Of a stretch of DNA of 64,000 nucleotides, positions 1 through 9,915 are shown one piece after another. Position 1 is the first letter of the stretch, and every line of letters starts with the position of its first letter. A model generated the notes under the pieces. The model was given only the letters and a program-made list of their open reading frames with translations. It did no database searches and was not told where the DNA came from. Position numbers and translations under genes: made by a program. The DNA is from Saprospiraceae bacterium (GTDB taxonomy: Bacteria > Bacteroidota > Bacteroidia > Chitinophagales > Saprospiraceae). The stretch lies in NCBI GenBank assembly GCA_020627535.1, contig JAHDGU010000009.1, positions 144,149 through 208,148 of the forward strand, written 5' to 3'.

Positions 1-36
1 GGGCCTTTGTTGCCATGTCGAAGCTAGCTTCAAAAA

Positions 37-888
37 TTATGACTTCCCGCTGATCGTGAACTGACTGTTGGCATATTTTTGAAGTTTTGAAAGTTCCTCT
101 GTGATCCAGAAATTCCAGCGAATTTGTTTGCTTGGATCAGCATACACCTCTGTGTCATATGCCTCTTGCTTCCGACTCCATTCACGATTAACCTGAGAAA
201 AGATCTTGTCGTGTTTTCGATCAAACTCCTTAAAGGAGCGACACTCCTCCTGAAGTCTCTTGCGCAACTTGCGTGCATAAAGCTCGGTGATATCAAAGTG
301 TATTTGTTCGTGAGCAAGGACAGAGCTATCGCGATGACTGCGCTTGAAATATGACAGATCGCAGTGAAATATAGCTTTCACATCTAGTTCAAGATCTGTG
401 CTAAAGGCATCACTATGAGCAGTGTAGTTTATGCTCGAATGTGTGACTGCTTGGTAAGGTCTACGATCTGCAGATGCCTTGAAATTGGCAATGGTCAGTC
501 GCCGGTCTTTCGACCAAATGATTTCGTCTTCATAGTGCTCAATATTATCGAGTAAGAAAGCTTCTGATTCGATCTGATGGCAGGTGGACCAGATGTGAGG
601 ACCACGATGTTCCTTGATGACAAGGGCATTGGCTCCAATGTCTTGTGCACTGGCTTTGGCCATCTCGACGACATCGTGATATGCACATCTCACAGACATA
701 CCACCTTCTCGCACTGTGATGGTGCCAAGTGATGTGCCGATTTCTTCCTTGATTTCTGCGTCGCTGAGGAGGACTATAGTGCCTTCAACAGATTCATCAT
801 CGGCGATCTCATGCCTCTCTACCTCGACCACTGGATCACAAGCAGTTATAAGCAGGATGGAGAGAAAATAGGGCATGCATCTGATCAT
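37..888 (-). CDS. DUF922-like putative zinc-protease lipoprotein
   Basis: The product is about 283 residues. I place the start at the ATG at 888, because this gives a compact lipoprotein signal ending in LLITAC with the lipidated Cys at residue 17; the longer frame to 924 adds 12 residues ahead of the signal. Near residue 193 there is HEQIHFDITE, a zinc-metalloprotease-like HExxH signature of the kind seen in DUF922 proteins, followed by a charged helical segment. Envelope location is inferred from the lipobox and the catalytic role from the motif only; no substrate is known. It is divergent from the O-antigen-ligase-like gene at 1101. Confidence 0.75.
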   Translation of the reverse strand: MIRCMPYFLSILLITACDPVVEVERHEIADDESVEGTIVLLSDAEIKEEIGTSLGTITVREGGMSVRCAYHDVVEMAKASAQDIGANALVIKEHRGPHIWSTCHQIESEAFLLDNIEHYEDEIIWSKDRRLTIANFKASADRRPYQAVTHSSINYTAHSDAFSTDLELDVKAIFHCDLSYFKRSHRDSSVLAHEQIHFDITELYARKLRKRLQEECRSFKEFDRKHDKIFSQVNREWSRKQEAYDTEVYADPSKQIRWNFWITEELSKLQKYANSQFTISGKS

Positions 889-1038
889 AGAGCCATCAAG
901 TTTTGTCATAAGTAGTAAAGTCAAGGACCGACCACAGGGAGATGCAAGTATAAAACAATCTGTTTGGTGAGATTATTTCATGTTGCTCTATATTAACAGA
1001 AGATGACACTGCATCGCAAAAAAGTATCTGACAGCCCC

Positions 1039-1071
1039 TTGTACTGTCACTGATCAAGGGCGCTATATTTG
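1039..1071 (+). promoter_or_regulatory. Bacteroidota-type promoter for the O-antigen-ligase-like gene
   Basis: TATATTTG at 1064-1071 fits the Bacteroidota -7 box TAnnTTTG exactly. CTTG at 1039-1042 can serve as the -33 element, 21 bases upstream. Transcription would begin a few bases after 1071, which suits a translation start at 1101. Confidence 0.5.
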
Positions 1072-1100
1072 ATCAGTGAAGCTCTTTTCCACCATATTTC

Positions 1101-2384
1101 TTGAGCAGAGGTCTGATTTCTACACTTCGATTTGTAACTGAAGATAGGCCTGTGGACTCTTTGAATTCAATAGTTGATAGGTACAAGCTTCATCTCTTGG
1201 CGATATTACTCTTTGCCCTGCCATATCAGCGGATTTGGAGTGCAGAGTTTCTGTATGGACTGCAGCCATTTGACTTGCTAGTCTTGCTGGTCTTAGTTCT
1301 TTGGGCAATCGTAAGAGCGCAAAAGTCCATTGATCTATGGGACCACTCTTACATCCGCGTGGGAACACTATTCCTGGTAGTTTGTGGATCTTCTGCTCTA
1401 TACTCCGGTTCCTTTTTGACCAAGGAGATGTTGTCTTTGCTTTATCTAGGGGCTGTATTTCTATGTGGCAATGATATCGGGCGGACCTGTTCTGTACGCC
1501 AGAGGCAAGGAGCCTATCAAGTCTTGGTGATATCGGCCGTCTTGCCTGCAGTGCTGTGCCTTGCGCTCTACTTGGCCAATTACTTCGGTCTAGAGCATCC
1601 ATGGATCAGATCCAAAGATGTGGGATACTTCATCATAGGTCATCATCCGCGTATCGTGGGTCCGATGCTGTCGAGCTCCATGTTTGCTGCCTATCTTGCC
1701 ACTATATTGATAGTGATGTGGCAAATGAAAGTTCCTGAGGAACTCTGGAGTCGCATTTCTTTTTTTACGATACTCCTAGCACTTTTTCTTTGTTTTTCAA
1801 AGCTTATGATCCCATTAGCGATCATCGGTTGCTTCATTTTCCTCAGAGGCTATGATCTGATCAAGTGGTTGGTGATTGGAATCCTGATTGCCATTTATTT
1901 TCTACTGATGACCTTTTTTCCTAGAGCTTCTGTGGGATCTATTGATCATCAGTATTTTTATCAAGAGGCCACAGTACTGACAGATAATGTCTCGCTATAT
2001 GAGACGAATTATCATAGGCTAAAACTTATTGCCGCTAAGGCAGTCACAGAAAGTCGTGGTCTGGGAATAGGTGCAGGTAGGTTTCCAGAGTATATCCAAA
2101 AGCTCAAGTCCAAAGCAATACTACTAGACGAGTTTCCTGATTATGATCCGCACTCTAGTCTACTTGGGCTAGCAGCGGAATATGGTCTTCTGGCAACAGT
2201 TTGTTTTCTCTTTTTTCTTTACACAGGCTGGACGTCATTGGGTCGCTTTAGATGGCTAGTACTATTCTATGCCCTTGTAGCGATCCATACGGATATCCAC
2301 TACATGAGACATTTTTGGTTTTTGCTAGGATTGTTGATGGGTGGACTGTCGTCCAAATGTCAGTCGACGAGTTCCATCCACTGA
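1101..2384 (+). CDS. O-antigen ligase/polymerase-like membrane protein
   Basis: This polytopic inner-membrane protein of about 427 residues has roughly ten hydrophobic segments. A periplasmic-type loop near residues 275-350 contains GIGAGRFPEY and DPHSSLLGLAAEYGL, the Wzy_C-like pattern of the O-antigen ligase/polymerase family, which transfers or polymerises surface polysaccharide on undecaprenyl carriers. The start at 1101 is TTG; no ATG occurs before the membrane segments, so a TTG or GTG start is needed (GTG at 1152 is an alternative). Its last 25 bases overlap the convergent ABC-F gene. No glycosyltransferases lie next to it, so its polymer cannot be named. Confidence 0.75.
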   Translation: MSRGLISTLRFVTEDRPVDSLNSIVDRYKLHLLAILLFALPYQRIWSAEFLYGLQPFDLLVLLVLVLWAIVRAQKSIDLWDHSYIRVGTLFLVVCGSSALYSGSFLTKEMLSLLYLGAVFLCGNDIGRTCSVRQRQGAYQVLVISAVLPAVLCLALYLANYFGLEHPWIRSKDVGYFIIGHHPRIVGPMLSSSMFAAYLATILIVMWQMKVPEELWSRISFFTILLALFLCFSKLMIPLAIIGCFIFLRGYDLIKWLVIGILIAIYFLLMTFFPRASVGSIDHQYFYQEATVLTDNVSLYETNYHRLKLIAAKAVTESRGLGIGAGRFPEYIQKLKSKAILLDEFPDYDPHSSLLGLAAEYGLLATVCFLFFLYTGWTSLGRFRWLVLFYALVAIHTDIHYMRHFWFLLGLLMGGLSSKCQSTSSIH

Positions 2385-4156
2385 TCTTCAAGCGCTGCCA
2401 GATCATCTTTCATCTGGGAGAAGCTCTTAGACAGATCTGTGATTTCCTCGAGACTTAGCTGTGGATCAAGCATTCTTTCTTCAAGAGACATTTTTTGATA
2501 TTCTAGATCTTCAATTTGTCGTTCGAGTTTACGGATTTTATTCTTTTTTTCCTTGTCTAGTTTGAAGTCCTGCTTAGCGACACTCGGTGCTTCTTTGGTG
2601 TTTTCTTTTGTTTTGATCCTATTTTCTCTGCGGTAATCCGTGTATTTCCCATTGTAGTCCTTCACTTTACCATCACCTTCAAGGATAAATAAGTGGTCCA
2701 CAATTTTGTCCATGAAGTAGCGATCATGAGAGATGATGATTGCGCAGCCCGGAAAGTGTTCCAAATAGTCTTCGAGTATATTGAGGGTGATGATATCGAG
2801 ATCATTCGTCGGTTCATCAAGTATGAGAAAATTTGGATTGGCCATCAAGATCTGAAGCAGGTATAGGCGACGACGCTCTCCACCGGATAGTTGCGATGCA
2901 TAGACGGATTGTTGAGCTCGTGGAAACAGAAATCTCTCGAGTAAGGCCTCAGCACTCATTTTTTTTCCATTTTTCAATGGGAGGTACTCAGCCACTGATC
3001 GGATGACATCTATGACCCTCAGATCTTGCTCAAGCTTCAGGCCCATCTGGGTATAGTACCCAAACACGACAGTATCTCCAATGATGACTTTACCTGCATC
3101 AGCTTTGAGTTGTCCGGTCATGACATTGACGAGAGTTGTCTTACCAGCCCCATTTGCACCGACAATTCCTACTTTCTCGCCTTTTTTGAATTTGTAGTCA
3201 AAGAGTTCAAAGAGAAGTTTGCCTCCAAGAGTCTTAGATATGTTATGACACTCAAGGATCTTGCTACCGAGCCGATGCATGTCTATATCGATGGTGATTT
3301 CTCCAAGTTCTTTGGGACCAGTTATTTTTTCCTTTGTCTTGTAGTAGTTGTCTACACGAGATTTACTCTTGGTTGTCCTTGCTTGAGGAGATCTTCTTAT
3401 CCACTCGAGTTCTTTATTGAGAAGTTTTTGAATTTTCGTTTTTTCAGATCGTTCCGTCTCTATTCGTGTTGCGCGTTTTTCGAGAAAGTCGGTGTAGTTT
3501 CCAGTGTAATTGATAAATCTACCACGATCAAGCTCTACAATTCGATTGCAGATATTGTCCAGAAAATATCTGTCATGTGTCACAATGAGTAATGTGACGC
3601 TGGGACTTTTGAGCTGAGTCTCTAGCCATTCGATCATGTCTAGATCAAGATGGTTTGTCGGTTCATCAAGTATGACGAGATCTGGCTCTTGTGCAAATAA
3701 TTTTGCCAGTCCAAGTCGTTTCTTTTCCCCTCCGCTAAGGACACCAGTTTTTTTGTCAAGCTTTGTCAGATTCAGTTTGAATAGAATTTCTTTGAGCTTG
3801 GCTTCGACCCGCCAGATATCTTCTGTTTTGGAGGCATCCGATTTTTCGTCACTATTGAGCAGTGCATCATGAGTCTCTATGCCTGGTGTGAGGACCGCTG
3901 TCCATATCGTCTCCTCAGGATCAAAGGAAGGCTCTTGTTCCAAGAAGCAGATTTTAATATTGGGGTTGTACTGTAGCATGTGAATTCCCTCGGAGCTCTC
4001 TTGTCCAGTAAGGATGCGCAAGAATGTACTCTTTCCACTACCATTGCGTGCGACCATGGCGATTTTATCTCCTTGAGTGATCGTAAGATCCACACTATCG
4101 AGCAAAGTTTTTTCACCGCGGGATAGGCTGATGTTTTCGGCAATGAGATAGCTCAT
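2360..4156 (-). CDS. ABC-F family ATPase (Uup-like)
   Basis: This soluble protein of 598 residues has two ABC domains and no membrane segments. The first has ARNGSGKST at residues 36-44, LSGGEKKR and ILDEPTNHLD. The second has GANGAGKTT, LSGGERRR and ILDEPTNDLD. A charged coiled coil of about 70 residues ends the protein, which is the Uup-type layout. ABC-F proteins act on the ribosome in translation or antibiotic protection; Uup is also tied to DNA stability. The first Walker A begins with Ala rather than the usual Gly. It starts 3 bases after thrC stops, so it is the distal gene of the thr run. Confidence 0.9.
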   Translation of the reverse strand: MSYLIAENISLSRGEKTLLDSVDLTITQGDKIAMVARNGSGKSTFLRILTGQESSEGIHMLQYNPNIKICFLEQEPSFDPEETIWTAVLTPGIETHDALLNSDEKSDASKTEDIWRVEAKLKEILFKLNLTKLDKKTGVLSGGEKKRLGLAKLFAQEPDLVILDEPTNHLDLDMIEWLETQLKSPSVTLLIVTHDRYFLDNICNRIVELDRGRFINYTGNYTDFLEKRATRIETERSEKTKIQKLLNKELEWIRRSPQARTTKSKSRVDNYYKTKEKITGPKELGEITIDIDMHRLGSKILECHNISKTLGGKLLFELFDYKFKKGEKVGIVGANGAGKTTLVNVMTGQLKADAGKVIIGDTVVFGYYTQMGLKLEQDLRVIDVIRSVAEYLPLKNGKKMSAEALLERFLFPRAQQSVYASQLSGGERRRLYLLQILMANPNFLILDEPTNDLDIITLNILEDYLEHFPGCAIIISHDRYFMDKIVDHLFILEGDGKVKDYNGKYTDYRRENRIKTKENTKEAPSVAKQDFKLDKEKKNKIRKLERQIEDLEYQKMSLEERMLDPQLSLEEITDLSKSFSQMKDDLAALEDQWMELVD

Positions 4157-4159
4157 GGA

Positions 4160-5434
4160 CTAGGTAAATTTTTGGATAAGGTAGATCTTCAATTCGGCGG
4201 ATGAATTGCTCATTTGTGGCGCACTCACGCTTACCCTTTCGAAGCGCTCGGCTTGTGCCAATTGTGGTGGTGAGATCTTGGCTTTCTGATTGGCTAAGGG
4301 AAATTTTATGGGATGTGCCGTGGCGAGTACTGTTGACCTCCGATGGGACTGCATGGCAGCTCTCACACCGACAGCCGTATGCGGGCATAGCTGATAGTCA
4401 TAGTCCTTGTTGATGACGGTCATAGTTGATAGGGTCTCATCATCCGAGATGCTAATGGCTGATATATCGGACTGAAGATCATGGAGATTCGGATACATCC
4501 ACTTGATGCGATCCAGATTGCTTGGAGCAGCTACGTCCATAGCATTTGAGAGGGTAGGTACGGTATGCTGCTGGAAGATTCTACCAGTCTTGATATACTT
4601 CGACGCGGTATCATTGGCATTGGTAGCCAGGATCATATGGGGTAGAGGAATACCCATCTTCTTGGCAATCAACCCGGCCGTGATATTGCCGAGATTTCCA
4701 CTAGGAACTACGAGGACCTCGTCAAGTGCCTTTTTTTGCCACCAAGCAATATAGTAGATCATTTGTGGTAGGAGCCTTGCGATGCTAATGGAGTTGGCAG
4801 AGGACAGAGATATCCGAGAATGTAAGTCGTGATCTACAAACGCCGCCTTGACCATCGCTTGACAATCGTCAAAGGTGCCAGCTATGCGAATCGGATGGAT
4901 GTTTTTTCCGAAAGCATTTAATTGTTTTTCTTGAATTTTTGATACGCGGCCATCTGGGTACAATATGACCACATCTACAGATGGATTATTGTGAAATCCT
5001 GCAGCTACCGCACCACCAGTATCGCCACTTGTTGCCGTTAGTACTACGGCCTTTTGATTTTTCTTCTGCAAGAAGTAGTTGAAGCAGCGAGACATAAATC
5101 TTGCGCCAAAATCTTTGAAAGCAAATGTCTCTCCGTGCCAGAGTTCCAGTATACTGAGCTCTGGGCTCAGAGAGATCAGCGGAATGGGAATGTTAAAAGA
5201 CTCCTCACATATTTTTTTGAGAATGTCATCTGGTATTTCCTTTTCAATAAATTTCGATAGGACTAGTTGTGCTAGGTCGGGCACACCCATTTTTCCAATG
5301 GAGCGAAGTTCCGTCGCATTGAGTATCGGAATATGTTCTGGCACATAAAGTCCACCATTCTGAGGCAGACTCTGTAGTACTGCTTTTTCAAAGCTTACAG
5401 CGTCGCTACTTCTCTTGGTGCTGACATACTTCAT
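4160..5434 (-). CDS. thrC: Threonine synthase
   Basis: Converts O-phosphohomoserine to threonine with pyridoxal phosphate, the last step of threonine synthesis in the cytoplasm. The 424-residue protein begins with the family's MKYVSTK opening. It carries the PLP lysine at K107 in AFKDFGARF, and a phosphate-binding loop in TSGDTGGAV and GNLGNITAG. ATG at 5434 lies 1 base after the thrB stop codon, which suggests translational coupling. Length is normal for the bacterial type. Homoserine dehydrogenase/aspartokinase (thrA) is not in the window. Confidence 0.95.
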   Translation of the reverse strand: MKYVSTKRSSDAVSFEKAVLQSLPQNGGLYVPEHIPILNATELRSIGKMGVPDLAQLVLSKFIEKEIPDDILKKICEESFNIPIPLISLSPELSILELWHGETFAFKDFGARFMSRCFNYFLQKKNQKAVVLTATSGDTGGAVAAGFHNNPSVDVVILYPDGRVSKIQEKQLNAFGKNIHPIRIAGTFDDCQAMVKAAFVDHDLHSRISLSSANSISIARLLPQMIYYIAWWQKKALDEVLVVPSGNLGNITAGLIAKKMGIPLPHMILATNANDTASKYIKTGRIFQQHTVPTLSNAMDVAAPSNLDRIKWMYPNLHDLQSDISAISISDDETLSTMTVINKDYDYQLCPHTAVGVRAAMQSHRRSTVLATAHPIKFPLANQKAKISPPQLAQAERFERVSVSAPQMSNSSAELKIYLIQKFT

Positions 5435-5435
5435 A

Positions 5436-6368
5436 TCAGCATTTTACTGTTCCTTGGTGATTGATAGGAGAGAGATAAGACTTAAATTCTATTTTTTGGT
5501 CCCCGAGGTATTTTTCCCATTGGTCTTTGATGAGCCCTGCGATGTGACTATTTTGAGAAAGAGCAAATATTGCGGGACCTGCACCGCTGATGCTACAGCC
5601 AAGTGCGTTTTCTTTTAGTGCTATTTCTTGCAGCTCAGAGAAGTTGGGTATCAGGTGCTTGCGCTGTGGTTCGATGACGACATCTCGAAGGGATTTTTTG
5701 ATCAGAGGGAAATCATGACGCTGAAGCCCGAGTAAGAATCCACCAAGATTCGCGGTTTGCTGGATGTGTTTTTTGAGCGAAAGCTCAGCAGACAATACAG
5801 CCCTGCTCTGACTGGTCAAAATCTCCATAGATTGTGACACGATCGTGAAGTATAGTCCGTCAGGAGCGATGACACGATGCGTATCCCCAGCTTGACTATC
5901 ACTCACTAGTTGTATTCCGCCGAGTAAGCAGGGTGCGACATTATCACCGTGAATAGCGCCGTCTGCTGCACTCTCTCCTATGATAGCTGGATGCAAAAGC
6001 TCTTTTTTGTCTAGAGGTCTGCCGAGAAGTTCATTGGCAAGGACGACTCCGGCACAAGCGGATGAAGCACTAGATCCTAGTCCAGTACCGATTCCGATTT
6101 TTTTGCGGATTTCAATCTCAATCCCTTGTTTGGGTTTGCCGATTTTTTGTAAAAATTGATCGATTGCCACACCAGCCGTATTTTTTGACCAGACGAGTGG
6201 CAGCTTTTTTTGATCACCTGTAATCTTTGTGATTTTGATGCCTTCTGTGCTGCTTAGTCGACCGAGGATTTCATCTGACACGATATCCACGGCAACACCG
6301 AGTATGTCATATCCCACTGCAAGGTTGGCGATGCTTGCGGGTGCACTGACTTTGAGCCTTGTCGTCAT
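5436..6368 (-). CDS. thrB: Homoserine kinase
   Basis: Phosphorylates homoserine with ATP to give the ThrC substrate. This 310-residue GHMP kinase has an early substrate-binding segment (SAPASIANLAVGYD), the glycine/serine-rich ATP loop GIGTGLGSSASSA around residues 92-104, and a late SGAGPAIFAL motif. The ATG at 6368 follows the upstream small gene's stop by 9 bases. Gene order thrB-thrC is common, but here the pair sits directly downstream of bat and GH3 genes instead of thrA. Confidence 0.95.
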   Translation of the reverse strand: MTTRLKVSAPASIANLAVGYDILGVAVDIVSDEILGRLSSTEGIKITKITGDQKKLPLVWSKNTAGVAIDQFLQKIGKPKQGIEIEIRKKIGIGTGLGSSASSACAGVVLANELLGRPLDKKELLHPAIIGESAADGAIHGDNVAPCLLGGIQLVSDSQAGDTHRVIAPDGLYFTIVSQSMEILTSQSRAVLSAELSLKKHIQQTANLGGFLLGLQRHDFPLIKKSLRDVVIEPQRKHLIPNFSELQEIALKENALGCSISGAGPAIFALSQNSHIAGLIKDQWEKYLGDQKIEFKSYLSPINHQGTVKC

Positions 6369-6377
6369 GATGCAAAT

Positions 6378-6689
6378 CTACTCTCGTCCCTGCGAATCTG
6401 ATCTCTTGCGATACTTCAGTTTGGTCGCGTGACGCTGCTTTTGGCGATCCCAGATCAATTGCGCTAGGCCGAGCGCTATATCGGAGGAGTTGCTCATAGC
6501 TAGCACTGACTTGATTTTACTCTCGTAGACATCGAGCCGGTACATCCAGCTGAATAATAAGTCTGGCTGCTGATCGAGCAACGAGGCGACTCGCTGACGG
6601 ATATACTCGACCACCTCTTCTTCATTTCGTGCAGAGCTGATCAGGGCTTCTGAGGCGTTTTGTTCTATGTCAGTGAGGAAACTCTCCAT
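6378..6689 (-). CDS. Small hypothetical protein (103 aa)
   Basis: I do not recognise the family. The protein is mostly helical, acidic in the first half (ESFLTDIEQNASE) and strongly basic at the C-terminus (KQRHATKLKYRKRSD). Its start at 6689 overlaps the end of the GH3 gene by 20 bases and its stop lies 9 bases before thrB, so it is very likely co-translated with both. The absence of a signal peptide implies a cytoplasmic protein. Confidence 0.7.
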   Translation of the reverse strand: MESFLTDIEQNASEALISSARNEEEVVEYIRQRVASLLDQQPDLLFSWMYRLDVYESKIKSVLAMSNSSDIALGLAQLIWDRQKQRHATKLKYRKRSDSQGRE

Positions 6690-8214
6690 GTGACTTGGCC
6701 TCTAAGATAGGTATCAGTTGATCGACGAATCGTCGGTCATTGGCTAGTCTTGGGATCTTGGATTGACTGCCGAGCTTGACCCGTCCTTTGAGCCAACTAT
6801 CAAATGTGCCAGAGGGCAACGCATAGATCTCAAGACAGTCCAGAGCAAGACCGCCTGTACGCTTGGCATCGTAGTCTGAGTTGATCTTGCGCAACTGATG
6901 ATCGAGGCGGCGGGCAAATCTATCAATGTCCTTCGGTGCTTGGGCAAACTCGATATACCATTGATGTCTTCCTCTCTGTCCCCCATCAATATATTTTGGA
7001 GCTACGGTATAATTGGCAATTTGTACTTTCTGAGAAGGGCAGACTTTCCCCAGTGCCTCATCGACATTGTGTATCATGAGTTCCTCCCCAAAGGCATTGA
7101 TGTACTGCTTGGTCCGCCCACTGACCTTGATACGATAGGGGAAGATCGAGCTGAATCTGATGACATCGCCGGGAATATATCTCCAGAGGCCAGCATTGGT
7201 AGAGATGACGATCACATAGTCGCGGTCTTTTTCGACCTCCCAGAGCGGGATGGCTTGCCGCTCGTCTTCTTCATAATATTCAAGAGGAATAAATTCAAAA
7301 AATATAGAACGGTCAAGGAGCAGAAGCAGTCCTAGATCTTGATGCAAAACATCTTGAATCGCGAAGAGTCCCTCAGAGGCATTATAGCTCTCTAGAAAGA
7401 CAAGATCGTCGCGAGGAATCAATTTTTCGAAGCTCGCGCGATAGGGTGCAAATCCTACCCCGCCATGAAAATATACTTTGAGATCTGGCCATATTTCGGT
7501 CAGATCTTTTTTGCCTGTTTTTTCAAGAATCTTTTGAAATAACACCAAGTTCCAGGTAGGAACACCTCCAAATAAGACGATATCTGGTGTGGAAATGGCA
7601 ATCTCCGAGATGGCCTCGATTTTTTCCTCCCAGTCCGGCATGAGTGAGACTTTTGGTTTCGGCACGAAGAAAGGTCTTGCCACTCCTGGCATGTTGTCTA
7701 TCATCAGTGCAGAAATATCACCGATGACAGCTTTTGGATAGTCTATTCTTTTTTCGAGGCTACCTCCGAGGACAAGATTCTTTTTGTGAAATACTTTGAC
7801 ATCAGGATGATGGTGATATAGTATTGTCATCGCGTCCCACGAACCTGCAATATGGTTTTTTCTCAGATTTTCAGAAGTTACTGGGATATACTTACTCCGG
7901 GCATTGGAAGTGCCAGATGATTTACTGAAGTACTTGGTGCGTCCAGGCCAGAGGACGTTTTTCTCTCCTCGCATGGCTCTGTCTATCCATGGCCAGAGGG
8001 CTTCGTAGGATACAAGAGGGACGCTATCGCGAAACTCTGTGTAGCTCTTGATTTTATCAAATTTATATCTCCTTCCATACTGGGTCCTGCTTGCTTTGCG
8101 GAGGAGAGAGTTGAAGACCTGTTTTTGATAGTGAATAGGTCTTGCCCGAAAACGCATGATTTTTTCCATGCGATACTTCATGTAGGCCTTGACGATATGA
8201 TCTACGAGCATCAT
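6670..8214 (-). CDS. GH3-family acyl-adenylating enzyme
   Basis: This 514-residue protein resembles the GH3 auxin-responsive promoter family of the ANL (adenylate-forming) superfamily, which joins carboxylic acids to amino acids through acyl-AMP in plants; the bacterial substrates are not established. Visible family features are the ATP-phosphate loop FSKSSGTSNARSKYIP, FGGVPTW, YNASEG and WRYIPGDVIRF. The ATG may be 8214 or 8211. It begins 3 bases after batD stops. A cytoplasmic ligase between envelope genes and threonine genes is an odd placement. Confidence 0.88.
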   Translation of the reverse strand: MMLVDHIVKAYMKYRMEKIMRFRARPIHYQKQVFNSLLRKASRTQYGRRYKFDKIKSYTEFRDSVPLVSYEALWPWIDRAMRGEKNVLWPGRTKYFSKSSGTSNARSKYIPVTSENLRKNHIAGSWDAMTILYHHHPDVKVFHKKNLVLGGSLEKRIDYPKAVIGDISALMIDNMPGVARPFFVPKPKVSLMPDWEEKIEAISEIAISTPDIVLFGGVPTWNLVLFQKILEKTGKKDLTEIWPDLKVYFHGGVGFAPYRASFEKLIPRDDLVFLESYNASEGLFAIQDVLHQDLGLLLLLDRSIFFEFIPLEYYEEDERQAIPLWEVEKDRDYVIVISTNAGLWRYIPGDVIRFSSIFPYRIKVSGRTKQYINAFGEELMIHNVDEALGKVCPSQKVQIANYTVAPKYIDGGQRGRHQWYIEFAQAPKDIDRFARRLDHQLRKINSDYDAKRTGGLALDCLEIYALPSGTFDSWLKGRVKLGSQSKIPRLANDRRFVDQLIPILEAKSHGEFPH

Positions 8215-8217
8215 CTG

Positions 8218-9915
8218 CTAGAGACTAGTGCCTTCGATGTCTAGGACTAGCGCTTTCAATTGTGCAAACAGTTCCGTGGGGTCCACGGCCTCATCCACAG
8301 GAGCAAATCGACTTTGTTGACTGAGAGAGATCAGCTGTGCTGCACGCTCGAGGATGCCAGCGTCTGCACCGATATCAGCCAAGCTGTGCTTGACAGTATG
8401 GATCGAGAAATCGGCGGCATTTATTTTTAGTTTTTGGCTTAGGTATGAGGTAAATGCATGTCCGGCCTTATCATAGTAATCTCTAACGCTGAGCGCGTTT
8501 TTTTGATCCTCGATCTCCTGAAAGTGAGAGGCGACTTTTTTCCAAGCCTTACGTTTTCTTCTTTCTTCTGGATCAAGTGCATTCCAGGCTTTGTTTTTTC
8601 TTTGATTTTTGATGCTCAGGTAGATGGGAACTACAGAGCCTAGGAGAAGAAGAATATGACCCCAGCTTCCAAAGACTTTTTGATGTGACGAAAGAGAATT
8701 GATTTTCTCATGATTTATATCGAGATCAGCAATTTCGTCTTGAATCGTTGCAAGAGATTCGCTAAGCCCTGCTTCCCCAGCAGAGACTCTCACTTTGAGT
8801 GTGCATGATTTTTCTTTGACTTCCTTGGTCCTGGGATCAAAGTACTGAATGGATACCCGGATATTACTCGTCGTTTGTTCTTTGGGAATGAGGGCATATG
8901 TACGCAGCTGAGCTCTTCTCGTCTGATTGAGCCGATAGGTCGTGGCGAGCTCTGTTATCTCAGGATCAAATACTTCAAATTTATCCATGGTCTCTATCGT
9001 CGGTTCGCCGAGAAGACTCAGAGAACCAGTACCATTCATTCCGATATTGAGCTTGATGGCATCTGAGATTTTGATGACATTATTATCGAGGCTGCACTCT
9101 AGATTGAAGTCGCCTGTAGCCATTTTGCGATCTACGGTATCAGGAAGAGGTACGACAGTGATGCGCAGAGAGTCACTAGAGATGGTCTCTGATTTTGTCT
9201 GACGCCAGATGCTCGTTCGGCGACCAAGTGGGATTTCCAGTTTTGCGATGCTCGGCTCGATCAGATAAACACCAGGTTTTTGGGCGTCCAGGATCACTTG
9301 ACGGAAGACCAGTGTGTTGTATTGTACTCCATCTATCACTTCGGTCCTCTGATTGAATCTCTGTGGACATACTTCAGGACTCAGACCATCATATGTATCT
9401 TCTGACAAGACAGAGACTCCGCTTACAGACTTCTTGGCAAGGAGCTTATAGTTGACTTGAATCATCTCTCCTGCATAGTAATGTGTACTGTCTGTCTCTA
9501 GGACAAATTGATAATCTGCAGTTTTGCTACCATTGGGATTTGCTTTGAGGACCTCTACAAATAGTTCTTTGGTCCTGTAAGTGGCGTTGCCTACTCGCAC
9601 GGATGCTTGGTCTATAGTATATCTACCAGGAGTCGTAGCTATCAGCGTGTAGGTCCAGCTCCTCTCGGAGCTTCGTTGGCCATTGACGAGTCTATCAGTA
9701 GAGCTCCTGCTTGGGCCGCCCACCACTTTGAAGCCATCAAATCTTGGTGCCTTGAAGCTGCGTCCATCACCACCATTGACCAGAGTGAATTCTACTCTGA
9801 AAGTAGAGTTGGTGACGACTTCATTGGCTTCGGTGCTTGCATAAAATCTCGTTGTCTGCGCGGAAAGACCACCAAGCAGGCACACCAAGAAAATATGACA
9901 AAGCAGTCTTCTCAA
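8218..9915 (-). CDS. batD: BatD-like aerotolerance protein
   Basis: This protein of 565 residues has a signal peptide (MRRLLCHIFLV...SAQ), beta-sandwich domains typical of BatD over most of its length, a transmembrane helix near residue 410 and a cytoplasmic helical tail. The start is TTG at 9915: the upstream gene ends TTGA, so stop and start overlap by four bases, a TTG version of the usual ATGA coupling, and no ATG is available before the signal peptide. BatD belongs to the MoxR/VWA envelope complex; its biochemical role is unsettled. Confidence 0.85.
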   Translation of the reverse strand: MRRLLCHIFLVCLLGGLSAQTTRFYASTEANEVVTNSTFRVEFTLVNGGDGRSFKAPRFDGFKVVGGPSRSSTDRLVNGQRSSERSWTYTLIATTPGRYTIDQASVRVGNATYRTKELFVEVLKANPNGSKTADYQFVLETDSTHYYAGEMIQVNYKLLAKKSVSGVSVLSEDTYDGLSPEVCPQRFNQRTEVIDGVQYNTLVFRQVILDAQKPGVYLIEPSIAKLEIPLGRRTSIWRQTKSETISSDSLRITVVPLPDTVDRKMATGDFNLECSLDNNVIKISDAIKLNIGMNGTGSLSLLGEPTIETMDKFEVFDPEITELATTYRLNQTRRAQLRTYALIPKEQTTSNIRVSIQYFDPRTKEVKEKSCTLKVRVSAGEAGLSESLATIQDEIADLDINHEKINSLSSHQKVFGSWGHILLLLGSVVPIYLSIKNQRKNKAWNALDPEERRKRKAWKKVASHFQEIEDQKNALSVRDYYDKAGHAFTSYLSQKLKINAADFSIHTVKHSLADIGADAGILERAAQLISLSQQSRFAPVDEAVDPTELFAQLKALVLDIEGTSL